Of a DNA stretch of 64,000 nucleotides, positions 23,041 to 35,632 are shown one piece after another. Numbering within the stretch: position 1 is the stretch's first letter; the number at the start of each line of letters is the position of its first letter. The stretch spans positions 744,001-808,000 of the forward strand of contig OU342639.1 of the NCBI GenBank assembly GCA_910589415.1, given 5' to 3'. The stretch is from Malachius bipustulatus. Its lineage: Eukaryota; Arthropoda; Insecta; Coleoptera; Melyridae. The notes beneath the pieces were generated by a model. It was not told where the DNA came from, made no database searches, and worked only from the letters and a program-made list of their open reading frames with translations. Position numbers and translations under genes: made by a program.

Positions 23041-23755
23041 AGAGTTTATATACAGGGTGATTCATGAGTGACCTTACATAGACGAATGGTGATAAGCGGA
23101 CTTCAAGACGGGTCGAAAACCATAAAATAATTTTTTTTTGTGATTGGTTACGAAGTTACAGGGTGTTTTATGTCTCAAGTACAAAACTTTGATAGGCGAT
23201 ATTTATGAAACGGTTGAAGATATTTTGTCGAAATTTACTAGGGAGTTGCATTCCGGAAACTTATCAAAACCGCCTTCTGAGTTAATTAAAAATCCAGGAC
23301 CGGACTTGAAAATTTTTGCCCCCATGGTCTTTGTTGAAAAAGTTAATTTTCTGACCATGCTACTGAAAAACTGTAATCGAATTTGAAAAGTTGAGAAAAA
23401 ACTCTATGGAAATCATTTATTTATTTATTTATTTTTTATTTATTTTCACCACCTTTGATTACAAAAACTATCAAGTACATCTATACAAGATTGTCCAAAA
23501 AGGTATCCGTCAAAAATAAACATTCAAAGAGCAAACAATATAACACTATGTATAAATAACATCACGTCGAATACAAACATACAATTTTATATCAACACAA
23601 GATTAACCTAAAGGTTTTGTCAAAAATAACCATCAAAAGAAAAAAAAAAGCAGATAACAGGACATTGTATAAAAATAACATCACATCGAGTACCTATAAA
23701 CATGTACACATAATAAAAATATCACAGATGATATGACGTGACACCTATACCACGA

Positions 23756-25389
23756 CTATTTTGTCCTATTTTCTTTGTTTACATTGGCCATGTATGTGTG
23801 AAACTCGTCTAGCGTATAAAAAGCATTTTCTGTCAGAATTTTTTTGATTTTGTTCTTGAAATTAGTTTGAGTTAGTTCCCTCCATTCCCGTGGTAACCTG
23901 TTGAACATTGCGCAGCCAGCATAATGTGGTGACTTTTTATAATTTAGATGATTAATTTTTCCTAGGTGGAATTTTCCCTCACTTCGCGTACAATGAGAGT
24001 GTATGTCTCTATTGAGTAGAAACTGATCTTTTCGCACATGAACGTACAATAGCAGCTTCAATATATAAATACACATCACGGTTAGAATTCCTTCATTTTT
24101 GAAAGCATCCCTGCATGTGTGTCTAGGAGGAATACCATAAATCATTCTTACTATTCGTTTTTGTAGCACTAATACTCTATTGATCTCTACAGCCTGGCCC
24201 CATACAACAATGTTATAGGACAGCACAGACTGAACCAGGGCATAGTAAACGTCCCTCAGAGCCCCAGGTTCTAAATATTTTTTCATTTTCAGAATAGCAA
24301 AATATGAACTTCCCAATTTAGAGCATACCTTAGAAATATGATTACTCCAATCTATCCTACTGTCTATAATAGTTCCTAAAAAGTTGACATGCTTGTCCAA
24401 AGGAATGTTGAACGTATCTGTGGGAATATTAGACCCGTTTGATGATGACATGTAACGTCCAGTAAATCTCACAGCTACCGTCTTATCATTGTTTACAATG
24501 AGTCTATTGCGCTTGCACCAGTCAGAAAACTGCTCAACCACGGCAGCGACCAATCCCTCCACCCCCGCCTCATCCGTAGATGTCACAAGCAGAGAGGTAT
24601 CATCGGCATACATATACACCCTGGCCCCATCGATGAACTCCGGAAGATCGTTGACATACAGCAAGAATAGCAGCGGCCCCAGCACGCTACCCTGAGGGGT
24701 TCCCACCCCAACGTTATATCGATGACTCACTCCCTATCCTGACCATAATTCGCCTCTCAGAAGCGAACGACACCAGCAATCTATTTAGTGTACTTCTTAT
24801 TCCCAAGTTATATAACTTAGAAGCCAGATATGAAATGTCAATGGTGTCGACTGCCTGTGAGAGATCAAAAAATATCCCAACCACAATCTTTCTCTGATCG
24901 ACTGCCTCCATTACATGCTGCACAAAATCCACAGTCGCTGTCTCAGTCGAGCAACCAGTACGAAACCCATGTTGGCTTGGTGTCAGTATATTATGTTTAT
25001 CTAGGAATTGCATCACTTCATTGGATATAATTTTTTCAAATATTTTGGAGAATATGTTTACCAATGCGATCTGTCTGTAATTCTCGATATCTGAAGTATT
25101 CCCCTTTTTATATAACGGGACCACTAGTGACAATTTCAGTTTATCTGGGTATTGTCCAGAACTGATAGCCTTATTGAACAGAATAGATAGATAATCCGCG
25201 ATTTCAGAGCTACAGCCCTTCAGTACCTCTGCTGTGACATCATCGGGTCCAGGTGAAGTGCTTTTTAGTAGTTTAATTTCCCTTAATATATCAGCTCGAC
25301 ATACGGGGTGGAAGAACATTGTACTATAAACCATAGGAACTGTAGTACAGGCAAGGGTATTACTACAGTTGCCGCCATACATCCGATCT
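23756..25389 (-). pseudogene. LINE ORF2, reverse transcriptase part
   Basis: Copies the LINE RNA at the target nick. Motifs in order: LLKSTSPGPDDVTAEVLK, LSLVVPLYKKGN, NYRQIALVNIFSKIFEKII, SQHGFRTGCST, FFDLSQAVDTID, then after a single-base frame change near 24715-24730 GTPQGSVLGPLLFLLYVNDL and the catalytic YADD (MYADDTSLLVTS), followed by thumb sequence ending at 23756. A CR1/Jockey-type enzyme by these motifs. Confidence 0.85.
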
Positions 25390-26286
25390 AATTTGACTGT
25401 AACGTACATTTCGTACGTACCGGCTAGATGTCGGTAACGCGGAGACAACAGCGGGCGCGCGCAGCGGGTGAGTGATGGTGGGCTTTAGTGCATCGGCCGA
25501 CTGGAGGCCTCGAGTCGTAACATCGACTGTCAAGTTGCAATCAGGTGCGTTTCATCATTATACCTGCGTTTTCACGCTCTTTCTCTCCTGGAAATTCGCG
25601 GATGAAGGGTCCGCAAACACCTGAAGTTTCCTGAAATGGCGTCGTGAACTTTCACGTTAATTATTATAAGAATCAACTACGTTTTTGGCTTGGTGAGTGT
25701 CGTAAAATGATTTTCTTAATTGCGTTAGAATTATACAGATCATATTTTCTTAATACCGTATGCTAATTTTAATTACAGCTTTTAAAACGATCGAGTTCGC
25801 TTCGCATGTAAAATTTTGCCGATCACATGTTGATCTCAACATATCTTGAGGACGGGACATCATTTTATGTACCCTTGGCAAGCAGACTCGATCGGACCAT
25901 TCATTAATGCAAGAGTGTTTCTGATATCCATGTAATTACAGCTTTTTCCCTGGAGGCGAATTTTTCCCTACGGATTGATTTTTCCCTGGAAGCATTCTTT
26001 TCCCTGGAGGCAATCTTTTTCTTGGAGGCAATCCTTATCTCTGGAGGCAATTTTTCTCTCAAACAAGAAGGCTGATGTTACCTGAGACACCGGAGAAGGT
26101 TACCACCACCTAAACTTCCACCCTCACACCGAAGACCCTACGAAGCTAAGTGCCTTTGCCTACCAAGGATTAACCGATCAGTTCATTCAGATTCTACACG
26201 CTCTTGCTCCTTATTGTTGTTAACCGTGCTCAAGTTAATAATTTGTGATAATAACTGTGATTCATCCTGACCTGACCTGACCTGAC
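25390..26286. mobile_element. Unidentified 0.9-kb insert in LINE ORF2
   Basis: It separates the endonuclease from the reverse transcriptase and is unlike both. Its left part (plus strand) is GC-rich with CG dinucleotides. A degenerate 18-20 bp tandem repeat of TTTTCCCTGGAGGCAATC type (about six units) lies at 25942-26060, and a CCTGA pentamer run (four units) at 26267-26286 marks the right edge. The pentamer run could be the tail of a 5'-truncated retroelement on the plus strand. There is no recognisable ORF. Confidence 0.55.
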
Positions 26287-27534
26287 CTTCACCGCCGAAC
26301 TGAAATGTTTACCGAATTGATTTGCTACAATTATCTCAGATGTCACAACTTTGCCTTTTATTTCAAGACCAATACTTTTTTTTACCCTATCACGACCCGT
26401 TTTTAGGCGAACTATGTCCCACACTTTCTTTGCTTTATTGTTTGATGACTGTATTAGCCTGCTGTAAAATTCCTTCTTTTCCTTATCTATCATTGTCTTC
26501 AATTGTTTTCTAAAAAACTGAAATGTCTTTTTAAAGTCATCGTCATTGAGAACATTGTTAATATATCCCAAAAGCTTTAAATTTTCATAGCATTTTCTTA
26601 GGGTTTGACTGTAAATAAAATCTAATCTGTTATGGTTTTGATTTGTATTTCCATTCTTTATTTTATTTTTTGGACAAGCAATATTAAAGCAGTAAGTAAA
26701 ATGATCATAAAATTTGTTAAATGCGATGTTTGCGTTATCTATTTCATTCAAGTTTAAAATCTTTTTATTAAATAAATATTTAAATTTATTAACGTTATCT
26801 ACTGATATACGCCTCTTGAAGGCAGAGCGCGGCAGGCTGGCAGCGATGCCAGACCTCCATTTTAGTACCTGGGCAGTATGATCAGATGCAGGAAAGTGAA
26901 TTATATCCCACTCAGTTATATCCCCCAAATTAGTAACCAAATAGTCTATTGCGATTCTGGATTGTCCACAAATACGTGTAGGCTTGTTGATCAATGACAC
27001 CATCTGATACGAGCAAAACACATCATGCAAAATGAGATTCTCTCTATCTCTCTCTTTCAATTTATCTACATTAAAGTCCCCACATAATATTACACTGCTG
27101 TATTTTTTGCATACAATATCCAACAGGCTGGTCAAGCTATTAATAAATATATCGAACTCACCTGATGGTGATCTATAAATCACGATAATACATACTGACT
27201 TGTAGAGCTCCACAGCAACTGCCTCAAAATTACATTCAGATATCAACCCTTCGCAAATACTAATGGGTCTCGTATTTGTATAGGTGTCACACCTTACAAA
27301 CACTGTTATGCCTCCCCTCGTATGCTGACTCCTGGAGAGATGATTCACTTGTTTATATTCTTTCAAACATGCGCACTCAGATCCCACAACACTCAGCCAC
27401 GTTTCGGTCAAACAGAAAACATCAGGCCCAGTCTCCTCAGTGAGCAACTCCAGATAGTCATCCTTACCGAGGAATCCCTGTACATTAAGATGTACTAGTG
27501 TACACGCTTTTGTCTCGTCTGGTAGGTTGTGCAC
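26287..27534 (-). pseudogene. LINE ORF2, endonuclease part
   Basis: Apurinic/apyrimidinic-type endonuclease that nicks the target DNA. Motifs: VHLNVQGFLGK, CLTETWL (catalytic Glu), GGITVFVR, IYRSPSG, GDFNVDKL (Asp) and FPASDHTA (Ser-Asp-His). A connector with KEKKEFYSRLIQ and KVWDIV follows. The native frame runs into the 25390-26286 insert and is lost. Confidence 0.8.
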
Positions 27535-27571
27535 CCCAGCAGTAACCTTTTTCTCAGTCGACTCATGTTCC

Positions 27572-28406
27572 TCAGGATTCGCTCTTTGTTCCTGATCGAA
27601 AAAAATTGAAGCGCCTTACAACAACCCCTTTTGGCCATATGGCCGGCTTATTCAATTTATCTAGGAGCTCAATGTTTGCTGCCACCTTAAAGGAGACACT
27701 GCTTGAAGTGTCTCTTACTGGGAGAGCTTCCACGTCAAAGTCAGCCTTAGGAAAGCAGGATTTCAGATGTTGTCTAACATGTTGCTCCGTGGTGCTTTTA
27801 CTAGCTCGACCTACATAAAGCCACGCTTTACGTAGAGCGCCTGAGAAGCCAGATGACTTCGACGAAATTTCATTTTCAACCACCACAATCTGAGGGTATT
27901 TTTTGGGTGGTATTGTCTGCGAGCCTTGCACCGTTTGATGGTTGACATTTGCCAAAGTAGCACTAACTTCTTCACTTCCTTGTTTTGCTTTGGTTCCCCT
28001 AAAGCTTGCGGTAACTGTACTTGCAGAATTTTTTGAAGATCCGGCAACAATGTTTTGTTTTGAATAAATCCCATTGTTAGATTGTTTTTTTTAGAAGACT
28101 GATAATATCTTCTTTGTCCCGAATTGTTTTCTCTAGCTTGTCTACAATGTATTGCGAGCATTTCAGTTCAACACTCAGAACATCCACACGGCTCTCCAGA
28201 TAGATTATCTTTCCACTGACTTTTAGGTTAGAATCACGGGTTTCTCTTGATTCTGAGTCGAAGAACACATCCTGTTCACCACAAACTGCCTTACGCAATT
28301 CTTCACTTGCATTAACACCGAGGGGTATACCCTTACTTAATATAATCTCTATTAAAACCTCTTTTCTTAGCTTGTTCAGCTCAGCGTACAACTCAGTCGC
28401 AGCCAT
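27572..28406 (-). pseudogene. LINE ORF1 (coiled coil plus RRM-like domain), frameshifted
   Basis: RNA-binding chaperone of the LINE particle. From ATG at 28406 the first frame gives a helical, heptad-like region (KIIYLESRVDVLSVELKCSQ, VDKLEKTIRDKEDIISLLKK), then a frame change near 28080-28160. A last frame (to 27572) carries an RRM-like fold start KAWLYVGRASKSTTEQHVRQ and a C-terminal basic FNFFRSGTKS. At least two frame changes are needed to read it through. Confidence 0.7.
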
Positions 28407-28619
28407 CGTTTAACAGTTTCCATTCCTCAATTTGAACGGCACCCCAAACCATCTCAAAAAAAAAGTCAAAATAAAACGTCTCAGTAAATTATCGTTTTCG
28501 AGCAGACATATTTTACTTAATGTTTGTCTGAATTCCTTCAAATTTATTTTTTAACTTGTTTCTGTGGGAAAAATGTCAGTGTAAATTAAATGTTATCAAT
28601 ATTAATGTTATAAACGGTT

Positions 28620-29640
28620 CTCAAAATGTCCTTTACCAACTTCAATACATTTCCTGCAGCGTTTCCGTAAATTTTGGGTTGCATTTTGAATTATTTGGCT
28701 GTTGTTTCTAATTTCATCAGCAACTACCAGTATTCGCGTCCTGAGCTCCTCTCTGGTATTTACTTCCGTTTTTTAGACTTCCTGCTTCATATGGCCCCAT
28801 AGGTAATAGTCTAAAACAGTGAGGTCAGGGGACCTAGGTGGTCAGAATGAGGGCCGCCGCGCCCGTCCCAACGATTGGGGTACTCATTGTCGAGATGCTC
28901 TTTGACTTGTCGAGAAAAATGCGGTGGTGCCCCATCTTGCTGGAAGTAAAGACCATGCCTGCTCACGTTCGCCTCTTCAAGCAAGCCGGGCAAAATGACT
29001 TGTGAGAAATGTAAATAAATTTCCCCCGTGTGCAAAAAAATGTTCTATAATACCACATTTATAGAAAATCTATGTTGCAAGTTCTTCTGAACAACACAGA
29101 GCGCGGATTTTCATATGCCCATAGGTATGGGAGTGGATTTTTTTTTCGTTACACCATCTCGCGTGAACTGAGTTTCATCAGTAAAGAAAATTCTACCCAG
29201 TGTTCTTGGGTGCTCCAAAATCCACCGACAGAAAATGAGTAGTGGAAGTTCATCGAATGGTTGAAGCGTCTGAACACTTTGTAAGTGATAGGGATGCATC
29301 CGCTCTTTTTTTTCAAGGTTCGCCATACTCTTGACTGAGAAATGCCCAGTGCTTGCCCAATTCTTCACGTACTTGTACTTGGATTTACTGCCACCATCTC
29401 CACGATGTTTTGATGGTTCACATTTGCCAATTGAGGTTCAGCATTCCTTTGAACTCCGGTAAATCTGCTGTGGTTTCCAGAAAATTGGAAAACAGACGCG
29501 AACGTTACATGGGCCAGTGTTCTTCGATTGGGGAATCTTTTATGTTATTCTCTTGCAGCTGCTCTTGAATTTCCATTGCAGAAACCATACACAAACGTAA
29601 TGTCTGCGTATTCGTTATTAGTGAAATGATTTGTGATTAT
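28620..29640 (-). pseudogene. Mariner-like transposase remnant
   Basis: Pieces of an IS630-Tc1-mariner transposase in order: helix-turn-helix start FVYGFCNGNSRAAARE (about 29560), FSVKSMANLEKK near the second helix-turn-helix, first catalytic block RIFFTDETQFTRDGV (about 29180), second block LYFQQDGAPPHFSRQVKEHL (about 28900), then WGHMKQEV, REELRTRI and NLRKRCRKCIEVG (to about 28620). Several stops and frame changes break it, and the third catalytic block is scrambled. It is the natural source of the surrounding inverted arms. Confidence 0.82.
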
Positions 29641-30231
29641 TATAGTGAAATCTGAAAATTTTGTAGTTGACACCCGATTTCCCAGTAATAAAGCTTGGCC
29701 TTCTATCAAACATTTTCCCCACAAAAACAAGTCAAAAAATTAATTTGAAGGAATTCAGACGAACATTAAGTAAAGTATGTCTGTTCGAAAACGATAGTTT
29801 ACTGAGAAGTTTTACTTTGACATTTTTTTTTCGAGACGGTTTGGGTGTGCCGTTCAAATTGAGGAATGATTTCCATAGAGTTTTTTCTTAACTTTTCAAA
29901 TTCGATTACAGTTTTTCAGTAGCATGGTCAGAAAATTAACTTTTTTAACAAAGACCATGGGGGCAAAAATTTTCAAGTCCGGTCCTGGATTTTTAATTAA
30001 CTCAGAAGGCGGTTTTGATAAGTTTCCGGAATGCAACTCCCTAGTAAATTTCGACAAAATATCTTCAACCGTTTCATAAATATCTCCTATCAAAGTTTTG
30101 TACTTGAGACATAAAGCACCCTGTAACTTCGTAACCAATCACAAAAAAAAATTATTTTATGGTTTTCGACCCGTCTTGAAGTCCGCTTATGACCATTGGT
30201 CTATGTAAGGTCACTCATGAATCACCCTGTA

Positions 30232-30860
30232 TATTTCTCAATTGATTTTTCTTATCATTAATATTATTTTTTCTGCGACGGGCTAAAAGTTTGATCTTTT
30301 TTCCCCGTTGACAGGTAGAAAAATGCCTCATTATATGAGCTGCATCTTATCGGGGAAATAAATGAATTAGCAGGGAAATAAATGAGTACTTATTTCCCCG
30401 AAATGGCGGCTTAGGTATAGCTACTATTAACACTCAGATATCATTAAATTTATATCAAATATACGTAAAGGAAAGTTACCTTATTATCCAAATGGCAATT
30501 ATTAAGGGAATTTTCATAATAATCACTATCCATATTATTAAATTCACTCATCGAAAACTAACAAGAATCTTTGCAAAACTGTCTTCAGTTTTAATTACAT
30601 TAATATGACGTTTATGTAATTAAATCGTTTCGTTACCCAGGCAACGCCAATTACGATAAAAGACAGTTTGAAAATCCAAGTTTAACATAAATAATTTTTC
30701 TGACATAATTTTCAGTTATCTAACTACGTTTTTCGACATTCTAACACTGATATTTCTTCTCGCAGAAAAAAATTGTATATTACACACAAGAAAAAATTGC
30801 GATGTTAGCTCTCGATGTGCTTGTCCCCTCCGCTAACGCGTCAGAGATTACTGATTACTA
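30232..30860. other. No gene seen
   Basis: AT-rich spacer; GGGGAAATAAATGA is repeated near 30353-30400. No domain-bearing ORF. Confidence 0.35.
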
Positions 30861-30861
30861 C

Positions 30862-31082
30862 ACTACGAGTTATAATTTTTTAAAAATCCAATATGGTGTC
30901 CATAAGATGAAAAGGTAAGAACTAACGATTTTTCGCCGTCTTAAAATGCTAGAGGCTCGAAAATTGTTATTGAATGCCTTGTTGAAAAGTGTCCTAACAA
31001 TTAAGATGACGAAAAATCGATAGCTATCTCTTCTTCTTATGAACGCCATATTGGATTTTTTAAAAATATTATAACTCATAGT
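30862..31082. repeat. Imperfect palindrome of about 220 bp
   Basis: The left arm (AGTTATAATTTTTTAAAAAT, CCAATATGGTGTCCATAAG, CGATTTTTCGCCGTCTT) is complementary to the right arm (AAGATGACGAAAAATCGA, CTTATGAACGCCATATTGG, ATTATAACTCATAG), with an unpaired centre of about 60 bp. Probably a small foldback MITE; no clear target duplication. Confidence 0.6.
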
Positions 31083-31995
31083 GTTATACATCTTAGTAAT
31101 CAGAAAAATAAATTGCGTTCAAAAAGGGAAAAATCCAACATGGCGGTCATAAGAAAAACGAAAGTTGAGGCGGTTTGCGGAATAACAAAAGACGATTGAC
31201 ACCTGTCATACACGCTATCTTATGCGTCTTAAAAAAGTGTTCGGATAATGTCACATTTTGACAGCTGTCAAATTAACCGTTTCGGACTTACTTGCGAAAA
31301 ACAAAATCCGCCATTTTCGGTTTTTGGCCGATATTTCCAAAACCATTTGACCGATCGTAAATCTGAAACCGGTTATCGAATGCACAAAGTTTCCCCTAAA
31401 ACTTTCCCCATTTAACCTTTGCTGTAAGTGTAATAGGAGCCGAGATCCCTGTATAGAGACGCGAATCTGGGACACATTGTAGAGTCGCATTTGTCTACAA
31501 TAGAATTTTATAACCCAAACGAGAGTCTCCAAGCAACAAACCTTTTTAATATTTTTATGAGCTACCGCGAAATCGCTGTAAAGCTCGAGACACTCTAATG
31601 GGCAGTTTATTGCACTACAAACAGGAAGAAAGCAGATCCTAAGTAAACAGACCCGAATTTTGCTTGAGTCTAATGGCATAGGAAGAGACATTCAAAGGAG
31701 ACCGCTCAGTTCAAAGGTAACTTCTTTCAATTTACCGACAATATAGACGAGGGTCCAGGAAGAGAGATGGCGATTGAAGGGAGGTATCCACATGGGCACT
31801 TAAAAACTGATTAGTCAACCTAAGTACCAAGAGAAGAGCAGAATGTCGAACATGATTGGTTAGAGAAGACCTAAAATAATCCAATTGGCTGGCTCGGACA
31901 CCACCTACGCCCACTGCCGGAGATTTTTTTTGAGGAAAGAGAAGTTTTTGAAACGAAAGGAAGGACAGTTGAAATTGAGCTTACGAACCAGTAAC
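31083..31995. other. No gene recognised
   Basis: A minus-strand frame of 146 codons (31251-31691) is Cys/Leu-rich without a known domain; I do not call it. Two AT-rich blocks near 31120-31330 resemble the foldback sequence at 30.9 kb (NNATGGCGGTCATAAG). Confidence 0.35.
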
Positions 31996-33669
31996 TTACT
32001 AAAGTCTATTTCACCGAAACTTGTGCAAAAGCCATAAATGTCATCGGTGTTGAGGCTCCGCCTGCAGTAGTACCAGTGGTCGTCAAACATATATTATCTA
32101 CAAGGGTGCTTCTGCTATTTTATAAATATATAAGTAAAATTGCATTATTTGCATTTAAGTAAAACTTTTAGAAAAGTAGGGGTAGGTACATAAGTAGAAA
32201 ATATTCAGTTATAGCACCTACCGCTATAAATTATTGATAATCAAAAACTGATAATATTCAGTAATAATATAAATAACTGTTTTGGAGTATAAATAATTCG
32301 TTAGGTATGTATTTTATTATGTCCACGTAATAAGTTTTCACACATAACCCAATTTTTTTTTAATATCCTTTTGAAATTTCAACATTCAACTTCAATGTAT
32401 TTTTTATTTTTTATTAAAAAATAGGTAACGCACCACTTCACGAAAATCAGCAAAAATTTTCAAAAGATAAAAATTCTCCTAGATCCATGGTGTGAATTTT
32501 AATTGCAGAGAAATTAGCGTTTAGCTAAACTTCAAAATTACAAAAATATAACACAAAAGAGTTTTGCGGCAAATTTTGACAAAAATCGTTTGATATTCAC
32601 CAAATGTAATGCCAGTTGTTAAAGAAATTATTATTTTTTATAGGTGGTCTAATAGTGATGGTAACTTTTGTCTCACGTTTTTACAAATTTTTCTTATAGT
32701 AATAACTAAAATACTCCTGAATTCTTGAGACTTTGTCTGCAATATTAGTTTATGTTAATATTATTTATATAATAATTAGAAAAATCAACGTAAGTAATAG
32801 AAACTAATGCAGGAGCGAAATTTTCGAAAATATGTGTTAAAATTTCTCTAACTTTTTTCTATGTTGTCAGTGCATCGTGTAGGCATTCAACAGGAAGAAA
32901 AGCCATCTTAAAAGTTGGAAGTTTATTTTCTATTTTATAAGAAATGATAAAATTTAATAAATAAACAAAAAATGTTTACTTCGTATTTAATGCCCTTATA
33001 ATACGCAATAATAATACTCCATCTTATTTTGATTACTCTATTCCAAAAAAATTGGTGAAAATTGGTGAACCGAAGAGCATGCTTTTTTTATAATTTTTTT
33101 TATAATGCTGACGTACCTACTTAGTGTAAAACATACCAAAAGTGGGCTCATTACCTTATTATGAAAATAAAACAGAGACAATTTGAAATTAAAATATAAA
33201 TTGATTTTAAATTCGCAGTCTATGGTGGCAAGTAAAGTACCTAATTGAAAAATTTTATGACCGTCATTAAGAAAATTATTGCAGGTCTAACTCAACAGGT
33301 AAGGGTTTTTAATTGTCAAGAGATTACTTCCTGGGGGGTAAGGAGCGACATCAGTAATTTTGGTTTCACCTTCTATAAAAACGTGTCGCTTAAAATTTTT
33401 AAATATTGTTAAAAGTTTGAGACTTCTGGTTTATCCCTATTCTGTAAAATATGCCGTGTTACTGGTCGCTTGGCTGTACGCCTAAATATATTCCTCTCCT
33501 TTTTCTTCACAAACACCTGTCTTGCGATTTACCTTCTCTACAGAATTTAACAACTTGAAAGTAAATAGTTGTTCTATTGTGTGACTACGACAGGCTGGGC
33601 CAGAGGGTGGGATTACCTGTGACGGGTTTATGGCTTTTGCACAAGTTTCGGTGAAATAGACTTTAGTAA
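31996..33669. mobile_element. DNA element with 43-bp terminal inverted repeats, copy 1
   Basis: The first 43 bases from TTACTAAAGTCTATTTCACC are the exact complement of the last 43. The 1.6-kb AT-rich interior has no coding capacity that I recognise. The interior from 32000 to 33632 recurs at 46558-48190 with a constant offset of 14558, so no insertion or deletion separates them. I could not identify a direct target duplication. Looks like a non-autonomous DNA transposon of unknown superfamily. Confidence 0.7.
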
Positions 33670-35455
33670 AAATCTTGAAGAGGGTCTTGGTAGTAACTTC
33701 GCGCTGGCAATTCTTGCACTTCAGTGTTACTTCGCGTGATTTAATTTTTCTCGCAAGTGAGGAGTTTGTGGGAGTTTGTTATACCGCGAGTGTTAGTGAA
33801 ACGAAGATGGAGTGTAAATCAACAACTGCACATCACCGTCCCTCAAGACCTGCAGCGTTGGAAGCTATCTAGACGAAGACCCCCTTCTAGCTCCGACACC
33901 CCGAGGGCTAATAAAAGGTCAGGTGTACATTTTACAGCAATTATGATATTTTCTTGCTCATACCTATTTTCGCGTTCATCTGTACTTGAACATATCCATG
34001 ACATTTTTTAAACAACCTGTGTGTTTATTAGCTGCTAGATGTTTAATTAATAATAAGTATACTAGAATATTTATTACTTTAAATTTATTAGTTTTTTATT
34101 ATTATTTGTGAGGTATAGGGAGATTATTTTGCATTTTATTTAATCAAATTTTAAATCAAACATTATCAACCGATATGGTAAAACCATTGAAAAATATTTC
34201 ATTACTACTTATGGCATTTCCTCTGAGAACAAAAACCAAATTCATTAATTTCAGAATCAATCAATTTTAGAAGTAAATTGGAACAAAATATACTTAAAGC
34301 AAAATGTGAAATGACCAAATGAAATTAATCCACTTAAAATCAAGTGGTTCGTTTTTATACAAAACTCTCTTTAATTTTTCGCGCCAACATTCGCTAGAAT
34401 GTAATTAAAAAGACAATGATGACCCATTGGGGTTCAAGACTTGCAGAAGCGAGTGAATGAATGACAAGGCAAACGGTGTGTCAGTAGTAGAGGAAACCAA
34501 AGGGTTAAAAGGCCATGTGTGGAACTTGGACACAATGAGATCATTGATTGTCTTCCGTAATATAGTGACTTGTTAATGAATCATCGTTTGTTTTTACACC
34601 GGCGTCTATTTTGTACAGGGCGGTGTTGCTTAAATGCACAAAACGGCTTTATAAGCATATGTGATCTGGGTTTATATCAAAGAACCTCTGGTTGGTATAT
34701 AGGCTGTTTAGGTGGGAGATACCTAGTTTATTAATAAAGCTAATAAACTATATCTTTACAGATAGCACTAGCACTATGGTTTGAATTAATCGAATAAGAT
34801 TAGTTTCATGATCATAGAAAAGATTTGGTAAATTTTCTTACCAAGACTTATATTTTTCGTTTGTGACTATAAGGAAATAATTATCAAGTGCATTTCCAAC
34901 AATCAACACGGTCAAATAGCCGAGTTTCAGCACAGACTCTCACAGTCGAAATATACCTATTAAATCATATTTTTAAATGACATTGCTCATCTATGATATT
35001 TTCCTAGTTTAGTCAGCACCTCTTCAGTTCATCTTCATTTTAAAAGGAACCTCTCAACTTTAAAATAACAGAAAAAGAGCCAAACATTTTCTTTCTTTTT
35101 CGAATAATCTTTTATCGACGTTTCCATGCAAATAAGTTCATAAACTTCAAATTATCCGACTTTTCCGGAAACCAATCCAAGCGATGAACCCAGTTACTCT
35201 GGGACTTCATCGAGAAATTATTATTTTATCAAACAAGTACCCTTCCCGGGAAACTACATAGGTACTAAGCTCCTTTTAATTGCTTGTCATTCATTACCAA
35301 CGGGAAAAACCCTCTAAATTGCTGTGGCAATCAAAATCCAACTATTCCAAACATTTATTTACATATCTTCATGGATTCCTATCCAAATACTTTTCACGGA
35401 ATCTATACTCTAATTAGTTGGTATCATCGCTGTGGAGGAAAACCGGGATCGTTAA
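33670..35455. other. No gene recognised
   Basis: AT-rich with a slightly GC-richer start (33670-33920) that holds short Ser/Pro/Arg-rich frames (33675-33872, 33757-34011) without domains. No element ends noticed. Confidence 0.35.
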
Positions 35456-35456
35456 G

Positions 35457-35632
35457 CCGTCGTTGGTGTTCTGGGAATTGAGTAATAACTGGTGCTTTAT
35501 ACCAGGAACCCCTCAAGAGAATCCTGTACGTGTAAGCGCTGACGGTCTCGCCCGGGAGCCCCGTTGGTGATCTGGGAATTGTGTGATAACTGATTCTTCA
35601 TATCAGGAACCCCTCTGGAGAACCAAATACGG
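35457..35632 (+). repeat. Imperfect direct repeat of about 70 bp, two units
   Basis: CGTTGGTGTTCTGGGAATTG (35460) and CGTTGGTGATCTGGGAATTG (35563) each begin a unit containing ATAACTG, CCAGGAACCCCT/TCAGGAACCCCT and GAGAA. The spacing is about 103 bp. Confidence 0.7.

Larger units (their letters stand above)
23418..28420 (-). mobile_element. CR1/Jockey-group LINE, near full length
   Basis: ORF1, then an apurinic endonuclease and a reverse transcriptase, follow in that order on the minus strand, ending in an (AAAT)n tail at 23418-23450. CATT occurs on both sides (23414-23417 and 28421-28424), a possible short target duplication. The 5' end is only 14 nt before the ORF1 ATG. The element is disabled by frameshifts and by a 0.9-kb insert in ORF2. 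Confidence 0.82.
23053..30229 (-). mobile_element. Mariner-like transposon with long inverted arms, split by a LINE
   Basis: Outer ends CAGGGTGATTCATGAGTGAC at 23053 and its complement ending at 30229, with TA at 23051-23052 and 30230-30231. The arms pair over about 500 bp: left arm 23053-23417 plus 28421-28585, right arm about 29715-30229. The left arm is interrupted by the LINE at 23418-28420. A decayed transposase lies between the arms on the minus strand. Without the LINE the element would be about 2.2 kb. Confidence 0.82.

Noticed and set aside
23144..23386. 80-codon ORF repeated in inverted form at 29896-30138
   Set aside because: It is the long terminal arm of the mariner-like element, present on both sides.
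31251..31691. 146-codon minus-strand ORF
   Set aside because: No recognisable motif and no promoter or polyadenylation context; likely chance.
33675..34011. Two overlapping Ser/Pro-rich ORFs of 65 and 84 codons
   Set aside because: No domain; the frame overlap and position next to the repeat end suggest chance, though an untranslated exon cannot be excluded.
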